Positions 44,648 through 56,707 of a stretch of DNA of 64,000 bases are shown piece by piece. Position 1 is the first letter of the stretch. Each line of letters begins with the position of its first letter. The notes below the pieces were generated by a model. That model did no database searches, was not told where the DNA came from, and saw only the letters and a program-made list of their open reading frames with translations. A program made the translations under genes and the position numbers. Origin of the DNA: Roseateles sp049532965 (GTDB taxonomy: Bacteria > Pseudomonadota > Gammaproteobacteria > Burkholderiales > Burkholderiaceae_C); contig NZ_CP186694.1 in assembly GCF_049532965.1 (NCBI RefSeq), positions 4,030,001-4,094,000 on the forward strand, given 5' to 3'.

Positions 44648-44950
44648 GCGCAACTGCTCCAGACAGAACACGAGATCACGCCCGGGCCGCTGGGGTCCTC
44701 GGCGTGCGGATGATTCGGGGTGAGGACACGACCTGCTGAAGCAGCCCGATGAATGCCGGCCTCCCTTGCCACATTGACCTGTCATGCCCTCACCCATCTA
44801 AAACGGATTCGCCACCCGCTGCCCGACATCCGGATCGCAAAAATCTTCTAGGTGAAAACCCTTGGATTGATGTCAGAAACGGCTTGTTTGTGTCGTCGAC
44901 CAACCCAGACGTGGGAGCAAGGTCACAGGGCGCCGCTAGAGTTCCGCCCC
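44648..44950. promoter_or_regulatory. Divergent promoter region (GGDEF-like / ECF sigma)
   Basis: 303 bases between divergent genes. The part from 44805 to 44900 is clearly AT-richer than its surroundings (CTAAAACGGATTCG, CGCAAAAATCTTCTAGGTG), as expected of promoters, but no sigma motif could be fixed. No gene seen. Confidence 0.45.
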
Positions 44951-45505
44951 ATGAAGGACATCACCCAACTGCTGCACGACGCCGGTCAAGGCGACCGGGC
45001 CGCCGCCGACCAGGTGGTGGCGCAGTTGTATGGCGACCTTCAGCGGCTGGCCCGGCAGCGCATCCGCCAGGCCGGTGAGATGACCCTGCTCGACACGACG
45101 GCGCTGGTGCATGAGGCCTGGCTGCGGCTGGCCGGGTCGCAGGGGCAGTCCTTCCCCGACCGGCGCCACTTCCTGGCCTACGCGGCGCGGACGATGCGGC
45201 ACGTGGTCATCGACCTGGTGCGGGCGCGCCAGGCCGAACGTCGCGGCGGCGACCAGCGCGACCTGACGCTCAACACGGCCGTCGTGGAGGGCACGCCGCA
45301 CGCCGACGGCCACATCCTGCGCGTCCACGAGGCGCTGGAAGAACTGGCGGGTATGGACGCGAGGCTGGCGCAGGTGGTGGAGATGCGCTACTTCGGCGGA
45401 TTGCTTGAGCACGAGATCGCGGAAGCCCTCGGCGTGACCGAACGGACGGTCCAGCGGGATTGGCAGAAGGCGAGAATCCTGCTTTCGATGAGCCTCAAGG
45501 ACTGA
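44951..45505 (+). CDS. ECF-type RNA polymerase sigma factor
   Basis: A 184-residue protein of the SF/ECF43-like group. Region 2 has LARQRIRQAGEMTLLDTTAL, VHEAWLRLAG, FPDRRHFLAYAARTMRHVVI and DLVRARQAERRGG; region 4 has VVEMRYFGGLLEHEIAEALG and VTERTVQRDWQKAR. No anti-sigma gene is adjacent. Instead a Ser/Thr kinase gene starts 53 bases downstream, the usual partner of this sigma group in Burkholderiales. Confidence 0.92.
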   Translation: MKDITQLLHDAGQGDRAAADQVVAQLYGDLQRLARQRIRQAGEMTLLDTTALVHEAWLRLAGSQGQSFPDRRHFLAYAARTMRHVVIDLVRARQAERRGGDQRDLTLNTAVVEGTPHADGHILRVHEALEELAGMDARLAQVVEMRYFGGLLEHEIAEALGVTERTVQRDWQKARILLSMSLKD

Positions 45506-45558
45506 CCCCATGGGGGCGATCCTGCGATTCTTTCCCACCGCGACAAGACGCCCTCTCG

Positions 45559-48279
45559 ATGGACGCACTCGATAAGCAGCGCTGGATCGCGCTGAGTCCG
45601 CTGCTCGACGAACTGCTGGACCTGGCGCCGCCCGACCGCGTTCGGCGCCTTGAGGAAATCCGCGCCAGCGACGTTGCGATGGCCGAGCATCTGGAGGCGC
45701 TGCTCGAGCGCGACGCCGCGCTGCATGACGAGCGCTTCCTGGAGCAGCCGGCCGCCGAGTCGCTGCGCGAGTCCCCGCCCCCCCTCACGGGGCCCGCGAT
45801 GCTCGACTTCTCGGGCGAAACGCTGGGGCCTTACCAGCTGGAACGCGAGCTCGGCCAGGGCGGCATGGGCGCGGTGTGGCTGGCCCGCCGGGCCGACGGG
45901 CGCTTCGAAGGCCAGGTCGCGGTCAAGTTCCTGAAGTCGGGGCTGTTCGGCAAGGGCGACAGCGGACGCTTCGAGCGCGAAGGGCAGATCCTCGCGCGGT
46001 TGTCGCATCCCCATATCGCGCGCCTGCTCGACGCGGGCGTCCATCACGGGCATCAGCCTTACCTGGTGCTGGAGTACGTCGACGGCCTGCCGATCGACCG
46101 CTATTGCCAGGTCAACGGGCTCGACGTGGAGTCGCGGATCAAGCTGTTCCTCGACGTGCTGTCGGCGGTGGCGCATGCGCATCAGCGGCTGATCCTGCAC
46201 CGGGACCTGAAGCCGAGCAACATCCTCGTCACGCATGACGGGCAGGTGAAGCTGCTGGACTTCGGCATCGCGAAGCTGCTGGACGACGCGACGCAGCCCG
46301 CCGTCGCGACGGAGCTGACGCAGCGCGCCGGCAGCGCCTTCACGCCGCAGTACGCGGCGCCGGAGCAGGTGCAGCAGGCCGACGTGACGACGGCCACCGA
46401 TGTGTATGCGCTCGGGGTGCTGCTGTATCAGCTGCTCGGCGGCCGGCATCCGACGGCGGACGACACGCAGACGCATCTGGACCGCTTGCGGGCCGTCGTC
46501 GAACTGGTACCCAAGCGGCTCTCGGACGTCGCGCAGGATCAGCTCGATCCGGTCATCGCGCGGCAGGCCAGGCTGCTCAAGGGCGACCTGGACACGATCG
46601 TCGGCAAGGCGCTGAAGAAGAAGCCGGCGGAGCGGTATGCGAATGCGGAATCGATGGCGGTCGACCTGCGGCATTGGCTGGCGCACGAGCCGATCACCGC
46701 GCGGCCCGACACGCGGCTATATGTGCTGGGACGCTTCGTGCGCCGGCATCGGTGGAGCGTCGCGGCCAGCAGCGCGGCGGTGCTGGCGCTGGTCGGGCTG
46801 ACCGTCGTCAGCGCGCTGCAGGCGCGGCGCGCCGAGCGTGCGGAACACCAGGCGCAGGAGCGGCGGCAGCAGGCGGAGGACCTGCTCAGCTACATGCTCG
46901 GGGAGTTCGCCGACAAGCTGCGGCCGATCGGCCGGCTGGAGTTGCTCGACAGCGTCGGCAGCAAGGCGCTGACCTACCTGGCGCAGGACCAGGATGCATC
47001 GCCGATGGAGCGCCTGCAGCGTGCCAAGGCGTTGACGGTCATTGGCGAGGTCCGGGTCTCCAAGCGCAACCTGAAGGAAGCGCTGGAGCCGCTGGAAGCG
47101 GCACGCAAGCTGCTGGAAGGCGCGCCGCCGTCCGCCGAGATGACCGGCGAATGGCGCAAGGCCCAAGGCGCGGCCGCGTTCTGGGTGGGGCATGTGCACT
47201 ACTACTCGCGCGAACTGGACAAGGCCACCGAGGCCTGGCTCGCGTACCGGGACGCGGAACAGGCGTGGGTCAGCGCCCAACCGAAGAACCGGGAAGCGCT
47301 GATCGAGCTCTCCTACGCCTACAACAGCCTGGGCACCGCCCGGCTCGACAGCGCGGACCTGCGCGGCGCCACCGAGTACTTCAAGCAGTCGATCGCGCTG
47401 AAGCGTCAAGGACTGGCCCTGGGCGATCAGTCAGACAACGCGGCGCGCATGGACCTCGCGGACAGCCTGAGCTGGCTAGGCAGCGCGATGCTCTGGAGCG
47501 GTGACCCGCGGACCGCCGAGGCGATGTTCTCGGAAGGTGCCACGATGATCACCGACGTGCGGGCCAGCGCCCCGAACGAGGGCGGCTGGGCGTATCGGGA
47601 GGCCGTCATGCGACGCTGGCGCTCGGAGGCGCTGGTCAAGCTCGACCGGGTGCCGGAGTCGGTGGCCGAAGCACACGCGTCCGTCGAGATCCTGCGCCGA
47701 CTGCATGCGCAGGATGCCTCGAACATCCAATGGTGGCTGAACCTGCTGCTCAGCGAGGCCACCGCGCTGGACTACGAGTGGTCGAACCTGAGCCAGACGC
47801 TCCGTGCGGACCGGAGCGCCGCCCTCAGGGCCCGCATCGAGGAGTTCGCCAGATCGAGGCCGCAGGCAACCCGGTCGCGGCTGGTCGAGGTCTGGGGCCG
47901 TTGGGCGGCCATCGAGGCCCGGACGCAGGCGGCGGCCGGGCGGCCGGAACAGGCGCTCAAGACCCTGCAGGAAGCGGCGGAGGGCGAGGCGACCCTGCTG
48001 GCCACGCGGGCTGCCGACATCCGATTCGTGCTGTTCTACGCCGAGACGCGCCGCCTGATGATCGCGCTCGCCAGGCGCCATGCGCTGCCGGTGCCCATCG
48101 CGGCGTGCCGGGAGATCGATGACATCACAGCGAAGATGCCTAACGCAATTGGCGTTCATCTCCAGATCACCCAGGGCTGGGTTGAGGCTCAATCCTGCCT
48201 GGGGAGGGGAGCGAACGACGAGGTCCGGCGGGCGGCCGAATGGGTGGCCGCAAGCCAATCACACGACCCTTCTCCCTGA
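45559..48279 (+). CDS. Ser/Thr protein kinase with transmembrane helix and TPR repeats
   Basis: A 906-residue membrane protein. A cytoplasmic kinase domain (about residues 90-375) carries the glycine loop GQGGMGAVWLARRA, Lys123 in VAVKF, HRDLKPSNILV (214-224), DFGIAKLL (from 234) and YAAPEQ. One membrane helix lies near 397-417 (VAASSAAVLALVGLTVVSAL). A long extracytoplasmic TPR region follows (ALIELSYAYNSLGTARLDSA, RMDLADSLSWLGSAMLWSG). It probably phosphorylates or controls the upstream ECF sigma factor in response to an envelope signal. Confidence 0.92.
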   Translation: MDALDKQRWIALSPLLDELLDLAPPDRVRRLEEIRASDVAMAEHLEALLERDAALHDERFLEQPAAESLRESPPPLTGPAMLDFSGETLGPYQLERELGQGGMGAVWLARRADGRFEGQVAVKFLKSGLFGKGDSGRFEREGQILARLSHPHIARLLDAGVHHGHQPYLVLEYVDGLPIDRYCQVNGLDVESRIKLFLDVLSAVAHAHQRLILHRDLKPSNILVTHDGQVKLLDFGIAKLLDDATQPAVATELTQRAGSAFTPQYAAPEQVQQADVTTATDVYALGVLLYQLLGGRHPTADDTQTHLDRLRAVVELVPKRLSDVAQDQLDPVIARQARLLKGDLDTIVGKALKKKPAERYANAESMAVDLRHWLAHEPITARPDTRLYVLGRFVRRHRWSVAASSAAVLALVGLTVVSALQARRAERAEHQAQERRQQAEDLLSYMLGEFADKLRPIGRLELLDSVGSKALTYLAQDQDASPMERLQRAKALTVIGEVRVSKRNLKEALEPLEAARKLLEGAPPSAEMTGEWRKAQGAAAFWVGHVHYYSRELDKATEAWLAYRDAEQAWVSAQPKNREALIELSYAYNSLGTARLDSADLRGATEYFKQSIALKRQGLALGDQSDNAARMDLADSLSWLGSAMLWSGDPRTAEAMFSEGATMITDVRASAPNEGGWAYREAVMRRWRSEALVKLDRVPESVAEAHASVEILRRLHAQDASNIQWWLNLLLSEATALDYEWSNLSQTLRADRSAALRARIEEFARSRPQATRSRLVEVWGRWAAIEARTQAAAGRPEQALKTLQEAAEGEATLLATRAADIRFVLFYAETRRLMIALARRHALPVPIAACREIDDITAKMPNAIGVHLQITQGWVEAQSCLGRGANDEVRRAAEWVAASQSHDPSP

Positions 48280-48306
48280 CACCACCACCGCTCAAGGAGA
48301 GAAAAC

Positions 48307-48690
48307 ATGGCACACACGATCTACGTCCACGGCAAGCGCAGCGCCGACGGGAACTTCGCGGATTGCACCTATTCCAAGGACTGGGAGGGCCACGAGGGGA
48401 TCCCTGGACAGGAGCTGCACATTCCGGTCGGCGCCGGCGAATGCGTCTTCGCGCAGGGCGAGCTCTCGGAGCTCCAACTGATTGGCGCGACGTTCAAGAC
48501 GATTGGTTCGGTGGCTGGCATGAACGCCAGCAACTTCGCACCGGCCGACGATGAGTACGCCGTCCATATCCCGATGCCGGCCTACACGATCACCAAGGGT
48601 GTCGTGCTGCTGTTCTCCACGACCGGTACGGTGGAGAACCTTTATCCGAGCAGCGACCCGCAGGTCATCAACGATCAGCCGACCTGCTGA
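48307..48690 (+). CDS. Hypothetical small protein after the kinase gene
   Basis: A 127-residue protein starting MAHTIYVHGKRSADGNFADC. AAGGAGAG lies just upstream, so translation is well supported. It alternates short strands (HIPVGAGECVFAQGELSELQ, AVHIPMPAYTITKGVVLLFS) and ends in a cysteine. No signal peptide and no recognised family. Placed 27 bases after the kinase gene, it may be a substrate or output protein of the ECF/kinase system; this is inference. Confidence 0.7.
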   Translation: MAHTIYVHGKRSADGNFADCTYSKDWEGHEGIPGQELHIPVGAGECVFAQGELSELQLIGATFKTIGSVAGMNASNFAPADDEYAVHIPMPAYTITKGVVLLFSTTGTVENLYPSSDPQVINDQPTC

Positions 48691-48695
48691 TCGGC

Positions 48696-49343
48696 TCAAG
48701 GCGCACGTGAGGGGGCCGGCGCAAGCTGCGCCAGCGCCTCCTCCGCCATTACCCGTCCCAGCCGGGACGGGTTCACCCGATCCATCACGCGCGCGTCGAG
48801 CGTGAACTCCTTTTGCTGCGTGTGGGCCACCGCACCGATCCGGGGCTGACTTCCCGGGGCCTGCGGTCCGAGCAGCCCGATCACCGGATACACGCGCAGC
48901 CGCGCGATCAACAGCCCCTGCTGCGGATCGGCGAAGAGCGACGTTTCCAGCACCCGCGTGCAGCCGCGCCGCTGCACTTCCGCGAGCAACCCCTGCAGGT
49001 TGCGCGGCACATCGGTCGCCGTGACCGGCAGCACCATGTTGACAACGGGCAGCCCCGCGGCGACCAGCGGCTCCCGAACCGCGAGGTTGAAGGCGCCGTT
49101 GACCTCGTCCCATCGGCGGTTGGCTGCCGGCTGATCCGGATCGAAGTTGCGTCCCTGGCCGAAAAGCAGCACACAGCGCCCGCTCGGCGTGGGCGCCGAG
49201 GCGGGAGCGGGCTCCGGCGCCTGGGCCTGCGCGGGCAAGGTCCCCAGGGTGGCCTGGCCCAGGAGGGAGACGCCGATGAAGCCACGCCGGAGGGCGCGGA
49301 GGCTTCTGCTCGATAACGCCGGTCGGCGGTGCGGATTCGACAT
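48696..49343 (-). CDS. Hypothetical exported protein
   Basis: A 215-residue protein. After a basic N-terminus (MSNPHRRPALSSRSLRALRR) a hydrophobic segment (GFIGVSLLGQATLGTLPAQA) looks like a signal peptide. The mature part includes FNLAVREPLVAAGLPVVNMV, LLAEVQRRGCTRVLETSLFA and ARVMDRVNPSRLGRVMAEEA, an alpha/beta pattern seen in small periplasmic proteins of unknown role. The ATG at 49343 was preferred to an earlier one at 49529. It is convergent with the kinase-linked small gene. Confidence 0.68.
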   Translation of the reverse strand: MSNPHRRPALSSRSLRALRRGFIGVSLLGQATLGTLPAQAQAPEPAPASAPTPSGRCVLLFGQGRNFDPDQPAANRRWDEVNGAFNLAVREPLVAAGLPVVNMVLPVTATDVPRNLQGLLAEVQRRGCTRVLETSLFADPQQGLLIARLRVYPVIGLLGPQAPGSQPRIGAVAHTQQKEFTLDARVMDRVNPSRLGRVMAEEALAQLAPAPSRAP

Positions 49344-49407
49344 GGAGCCGGATTGTGCGCCGCGGCGCTCGCCGCACAATGGCCGTTCAATCTTGCGGGA
49401 GAGCACG

Positions 49408-49932
49408 ATGCGAGAGTGGACGACCTGGGGACCGATGTGCGCGGCCACCGCCGCGGCGATCGCGACCGTGGCGTTGAGCGGTTGCGCCACGCTGGTCAGG
49501 GACGAACGCCTGAAGCCCGGCATCACCACCGGTGCCGAAGTGCAGCAGTACTACGGGCCGCCCACGCGGGTCTGGCCCGAGTCGGACGGCGGCCATACGC
49601 TGGAGTACGCGACGCAGCCTTTCGGCCGCACCTGCTACATGGTGCGGCTGGACGCGCAGGACCGCTTCGTGAGCGCGGTCGACGGGCTTTCGCCGGCGAG
49701 CCGCAATCGCATCGTCCCGGGCATGACGCCGGAGCAGGTGACGCGCGTGCTGGGCCAGGAACGCACGCGGGTGTTCTTCAGGCTCAGCGGCGAAGACGTC
49801 TGGGACTGGAACATCGAGCCCGAGATGAACGGCTACCTGCTGCGATTCAACGTGCACTTCAAGCAGGGCGTGGTCGTGCGGACCTCGCAGAGCGTCGTCT
49901 ATCCCGATCGGCGGTTCTTCTGGGATGACTGA
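49408..49932 (+). CDS. Lipoprotein with BamE/SmpA-like fold
   Basis: A 174-residue lipoprotein; the signal ends in TVALSGCATLV. Two BamE-like repeats follow: LKPGITTGAEVQQYYGPPTR and IVPGMTPEQVTRVLGQERTR, each with the helix-turn preceding a strand pair (HTLEYATQPFGRTCYMVRL, VWDWNIEPEMNGYLLRF). True BamE is shorter and has one such unit, so this is a paralogue. It is divergent from the exported protein gene. Confidence 0.78.
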   Translation: MREWTTWGPMCAATAAAIATVALSGCATLVRDERLKPGITTGAEVQQYYGPPTRVWPESDGGHTLEYATQPFGRTCYMVRLDAQDRFVSAVDGLSPASRNRIVPGMTPEQVTRVLGQERTRVFFRLSGEDVWDWNIEPEMNGYLLRFNVHFKQGVVVRTSQSVVYPDRRFFWDD

Positions 49933-50175
49933 ACCGCGATCGCGACTCCTGTCGCGCGTGTCCGACACAACGGCCGATTCGAGTCGGTCACGACATAAGA
50001 CGAGTCATTGAGCTGCCGGACCGAAGACACGGCAGACGGGGCAACCCCTCCCAAAGGGGGAATCCTTCCCCGCCGCCTGTGACGAATTCAATACACCGGC
50101 CGCCCGCTAGCGCCGCCGACAAGCGCCGCGCCGCCCTCGCTCCTTACACTCCGCGCCCTGGAGGGAGTGAAGAGG

Positions 50176-52152
50176 ATGTCGAACCAATCCGTCGGCCTGG
50201 CGCCCCGCGCGCTGGCCATGGCCATCGACGGCGCGCTGATGGTCGCCGCGAGCGCCTTGCTCATGTGGGCCTTCTACGGCAATCCGGTCTCCAGATGGAC
50301 CGACCTGCGCCCCGGTACGCTCGCCATCAACTGGCTGGTCCCGCTGATCGTCTGCGTGGTGTTCTGGAGCTGGCAGGGCGCCACCCCCGGCAAGCTGGTC
50401 GCCGGCATCAAGGTCGTCGATGCGCGCAGCGGCAAGCACCCGTCACCACTGCAGGCGCTGGTCCGCTGGGTCGGCTACTTCGTCTCCACGATCCCGCTTT
50501 TCGCCGGCTTCCTGTGGGCCCGCGTCGACGCCGAAGGGCGCACCTGGCATGACCGCCTGTCCCGTACCGCCGTCGAGCGCAGCCGCGCCGCCCCCGCCGA
50601 CGGGGAAGGCCTGCTGATCGGCTACATCGCCAGCCACTGGCGCGGCGAGCAAAGCCTCGCGCAAAGCTTCTGGATCAACCACGTCCTGCTGACCTGGCCC
50701 GTCGCCGCCGGCGTGCAGGGCCTGGTCGCCTGGCTGGCCACCAAGAGCGAGGGCCTGCAAGGCGTCGCCATCGCCCTGCTGATCGTCTGGCCCGTGCTGA
50801 TCGTCATCGAGATCTGGAGCGCCGTCGGCACCTGGCGCTCGGTGCGCGGCTACGTCGAGGCCGGCGGCTCCTACCTGATCTCCGGTCTGACGCGGCTGTC
50901 GCTGCTGGGGTCCTTCCTGCAGATCGCGTTCTCCCTCGCGCTCGGCGTCTTTGCCGAATTGCCCGACCTGTGGAAGCTGGCCCGCGGCATCGACCCTATC
51001 GGCAACGTGCGTCTGGCCGTCAGCGCCGATGGCCGCACGCTCCAGTTCAATGGCCCCATCGGCGCCGGCGACGCCCACCGGCTCGGCTCGCTGCTGGCCT
51101 CGTCCCCCGCGGTCAAGCTGCTGGAAGTCGCTTCCCCCGGCGGCCGGGTGACCGAAGCCGAGCGCATGGTCGACCTGATCCGCCAACGTGGCGTCGGAAC
51201 GCGCGCCGTCGGCAACTGCGAAAGCGCCTGCACGCTGGTGTTCCTGGCCGGGAACAAGCGCCAGCTGATGCCCGGCGCCCAGCTCGGTTTCCATCGCGCG
51301 AGCAGCGGCACCTTCAATCCGGCATTCGACGAGATCGCCAACCAGGAACTGGCCCGCACCTATCGCCGCATGGAACTGCCGGAGGACTTCATCCAGAAGA
51401 CGCTCAGCACCCCGCCGCGCCGCATGTGGTACCCGTCGGCCGAGGACCTGGTGCGCCATTCCCTGATCCTGCCGCCGCCCAAGACGCTCGACGTCGCGCT
51501 GCCCGAAGGCGACCAGGCCCGTCATTACGCGCCCGTCAGCGACTACGTCAACGCACTGCGCGCAAGCGACGCGTGGTTCCGCCTCGACCAGCGTTTCCCG
51601 GGCCTGATCGAGGACGCCGCCAACCGCATGCGCGCGGCGCAGGTCGCGCTCGGCGCTTCGGAGCACGCGGCGGCCGGTGCCCAGATCGCCGCGCAGAGCG
51701 CGCTGGAACCCTACGTGCGAGAAATGCTGCTGACGGGCTCCATCCAACTGCGCCGACGCTACCTGCAGGTGCTGCGCGAGCAACTGACCGCAGCGCAGGC
51801 ACTGGGCCGCGACACCTGCCAATCGTGGCTCTCCGGCTCCCCGGTGCCGCGCCGGCTGTTGCCGGAGGCCGCGATGGCGTGGGAAGCCAGCTGGCTGACC
51901 GAGTCCGCCGGCGAGCCGGCATCGACACGTACCCGGCCGCCGCAGCCCACCGCCCTGGAACTGGAGGTGGTGACGCGGACCGTGGGCGCCAGCGCGGTGG
52001 GCGCGTTCTCCAAGCTGTGGACCGGCGGGGACGACGGCGCCGCGCCGATCACTTGCGAGCGCGCGGCGCAGGTGCTCGACCACCTCCAGCGGACGTCGGC
52101 CGTCAAGCCGCGTGAATTGGCAGAGCGGGTGGTGTTCCAGAACCCCCGCTGA
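50176..52152 (+). CDS. RDD-domain membrane protein fused to ClpP/SppA-like domain
   Basis: A 658-residue protein. Residues 1-130 are an RDD domain (APRALAMAIDGALMVAASAL, GATPGKLVAGIKVVD, GRTWHDRLSRT). More membrane helices follow to about residue 270. Residues 275-430 have a ClpP/crotonase-like plan: VKLLEVASPGGRVTEAERMV, RAVGNCESACTLVFLAG with the likely nucleophile serine, and QLGFHRASSG. This matches COG3904-type predicted periplasmic proteases. The remaining 200 residues are helical. The ATG at 50176 has GGAGG 11 bases upstream; GTG at 50167 is less likely. Confidence 0.8.
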   Translation: MSNQSVGLAPRALAMAIDGALMVAASALLMWAFYGNPVSRWTDLRPGTLAINWLVPLIVCVVFWSWQGATPGKLVAGIKVVDARSGKHPSPLQALVRWVGYFVSTIPLFAGFLWARVDAEGRTWHDRLSRTAVERSRAAPADGEGLLIGYIASHWRGEQSLAQSFWINHVLLTWPVAAGVQGLVAWLATKSEGLQGVAIALLIVWPVLIVIEIWSAVGTWRSVRGYVEAGGSYLISGLTRLSLLGSFLQIAFSLALGVFAELPDLWKLARGIDPIGNVRLAVSADGRTLQFNGPIGAGDAHRLGSLLASSPAVKLLEVASPGGRVTEAERMVDLIRQRGVGTRAVGNCESACTLVFLAGNKRQLMPGAQLGFHRASSGTFNPAFDEIANQELARTYRRMELPEDFIQKTLSTPPRRMWYPSAEDLVRHSLILPPPKTLDVALPEGDQARHYAPVSDYVNALRASDAWFRLDQRFPGLIEDAANRMRAAQVALGASEHAAAGAQIAAQSALEPYVREMLLTGSIQLRRRYLQVLREQLTAAQALGRDTCQSWLSGSPVPRRLLPEAAMAWEASWLTESAGEPASTRTRPPQPTALELEVVTRTVGASAVGAFSKLWTGGDDGAAPITCERAAQVLDHLQRTSAVKPRELAERVVFQNPR

Positions 52153-52209
52153 AGCGCCAGGCGCATCGCCACCACCAAGAAGAAGGCCAACGCTCCACCG
52201 TTGACGGCA

Positions 52210-52683
52210 TCAGTCTTCGTCGCCGAGCCCCGCCGACGCCTTGGCACGCAGGCGCGCATGCACGTACGCGCCTTGCGGGATGTGCAGCAGGTCGGCGATG
52301 CGCCACATCGTGTGGCGCTCGATGTCGCCCAGCTTGCCGTCGGCATAAGCGACGCCCCACATCAGCTCGATCAGTCGCAGCTTGCTGGGCATGTCCCAGC
52401 GCTCGTCGATCGGCGAGGTGAACGCGAACAGGTCGCTCGCCGTGCGGGCGGTGCGCTCGGCCTGTGCCGTGAGGGCGTCGGCCTCGTCGTCATCGATGCC
52501 GAACAATGCATGCAACGCCCGCCGCACCGCAGCGCGCTCGACGCCGGAGAAATCGATGTCCGCGCGCATCACCTCGACCAGCAGCACCGCTGCCGCGAGC
52601 GGCAACGACGGCGCGCCACCGCGACGGCCGAACGCATCATCCGGCGCCAGCGTGTCGAAGAGATCCATCAGCGACTTGAACAT
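52210..52683 (-). CDS. TerB-family-like protein
   Basis: A 157-residue all-helical protein. AAAVLLVEVMRADIDFSGVE, then RRALHALFGIDDDEADALTA and LRLIELMWGVAYADGKLGDI, ERHTMWRIADLLHI are the acidic metal-binding helices of the TerB/DjlA-type fold. Its role in tellurite resistance is not implied by context. It is convergent with the RDD fusion gene. Confidence 0.85.
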   Translation of the reverse strand: MFKSLMDLFDTLAPDDAFGRRGGAPSLPLAAAVLLVEVMRADIDFSGVERAAVRRALHALFGIDDDEADALTAQAERTARTASDLFAFTSPIDERWDMPSKLRLIELMWGVAYADGKLGDIERHTMWRIADLLHIPQGAYVHARLRAKASAGLGDED

Positions 52684-52739
52684 GCCCGCATGGTGGCATG
52701 CGAAGCCGCAGGGGCCTTATGGGCGGCTTAAGCCGCTGA

Positions 52740-52849
52740 CCCTCACCCCTGCCCGCTCCCGCAAGCGGGAGAGGGAGTAAGAGGTCCGCTGGACGGAGCC
52801 GCCGCTGTCATCCCCTCTCCCCCGGAGGGGGAGAGGGCGAGGGTGAGGG
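52740..52849. repeat. REP-like doublet of palindromes
   Basis: Outer arms CCCTCACCC (52740-52748) and GGGTGAGGG (52841-52849) enclose two hairpins: CTCCCGC-AA-GCGGGAG (52756-52771) and CCCTCTCCCCC-GGA-GGGGGAGAGGG (52813-52837). The arrangement is that of a BIME made of two inverted REP units. It lies between the TerB-like gene and the end of glpV and could help stop transcription of the glp operon. Confidence 0.8.
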
Positions 52850-52877
52850 GGCTCGTCGAAGGGAATGAGCTGCGTGC

Positions 52878-54614
<1,737 letters not shown>

Positions 54615-54712
54615 GCTTGTCTCCTCGGTCTGTCGAATCTCTCCCCCTCTTGAGGACGAATCGCGGCTCCGGGGGAACGGGAAGCCGAATTCCTTGAAGC
54701 TTCAATGACCTG

Positions 54713-55021
54713 TCAGCCCTTGCGCAGGATCAGGCCCAGCACCAGCATCGACGCGACGAAGCTGATCCACACGCTGGGCTCGGCCTCGAGCTTGAACCAC
54801 TCGGCCATCTTCGCGCCCAGCCCGACGAAGGCCAGGTTGATGTACGCGGCCGTCAGCAGGCCGATGAACAGACGGTCGCCGCGCGTCGTGCGCATCGGCA
54901 GCCAGCCCTTGCGCAGCGTCGTCGGCGACTTGATCTCCCACACGGTCATCCCGATCAGCATCAGCACCACGCAGGTGAAGAAGATCGCGACCGGAGTCGT
55001 CCACACCATCCAATCGAACAT
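54713..55021 (-). CDS. DUF2160 small membrane protein of the glycerol transporter operon
   Basis: A 102-residue protein with three hydrophobic segments: WTTPVAIFFTCVVLMLIGMT, FIGLLTAAYINLAFVGLG and WISFVASMLVLGLILRKG. Its ATG shares one base with the glpQ stop (TGATG). DUF2160 proteins are found almost only in glp ABC operons; their role is unknown, perhaps a transporter accessory subunit. Confidence 0.88.
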   Translation of the reverse strand: MFDWMVWTTPVAIFFTCVVLMLIGMTVWEIKSPTTLRKGWLPMRTTRGDRLFIGLLTAAYINLAFVGLGAKMAEWFKLEAEPSVWISFVASMLVLGLILRKG

Positions 55022-55825
55022 CAGACTCTCCCCATGGCGAAGCCCTTGGCGATGTAGTGCCGCACGAACCAGATCACGATGGCGCCCGGCACGATGGTCA
55101 GCGTCCCGGCCGCCGCGAGTGTCGCCCAGTCCATGCCGGAGGCGCTCACCGTGCGCGTCATCGTCGCCACGATCGGCTTCGCGTTGACGCTGGTCAGCGT
55201 GCGGGCCAGCAGCAGCTCCACCCAGCTGAACATGAAGCAGAAGAACGCCGCCACGCCCACGCCGGCCTTGATCAGCGGCAGGAACACCGTCAGGAAGAAG
55301 CGCGAGAAGCTGTAGCCGTCGATGTAGGCGGTCTCGTCGATCTCGCGCGGAATGCCGCTCATGAAGCCCTCGAGGATCCACACCGCCAGCGGCACGTTGA
55401 ACAGCAGGTGCGCCAGCGCCACCGCGATGTGCGTGTCCATCAGGCCCAGCGTCGTGTAGAGCTGGAAGAACGGCAGCAGGAACACCGCGGGCGGCGTCAT
55501 CCGGTTGGTCAGCAGCCAGAAGAAGACGTGCTTGTCGCCGAGGAACGAGTAGCGGCTGAACGCATACGCCGCCGGCAGCGCCACGCTGATCGAGATCACC
55601 GTGTTGATGGCCACGTAGATCAGGCTGTTGATGTAGCCGTCGTACCAGGACGGATCGGTGAAGATCGTCTTGTAGCTGGCCAGCGAGAAGTGCTGCGGCC
55701 AGAGGCTGAAGCTGGAGAGGATCTCCTCGTTGGTCTTGAAGCTCATGTTGACCATCCAGTAGATGGGCAACAGCGCGAAGAGCAGGTACGCGACCAGGAA
55801 GATCGAGCGCTTGCGGAAGCGGCGG

Positions 55826-55833
<8 letters not shown>
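55021..55833 (-). CDS. glpQ: Glycerol ABC transporter permease
   Basis: A 270-residue inner-membrane permease of the MalG type with six helices. The EAA loop is WILEGFMSGIPREIDETAYI followed by DGYSFSRFFLTVFLPLIKAG. The start overlaps the end of glpP by eight bases. It pairs with GlpP. Confidence 0.92.
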
Positions 55834-56703
<870 letters not shown>

Positions 56704-56707
<4 letters not shown>

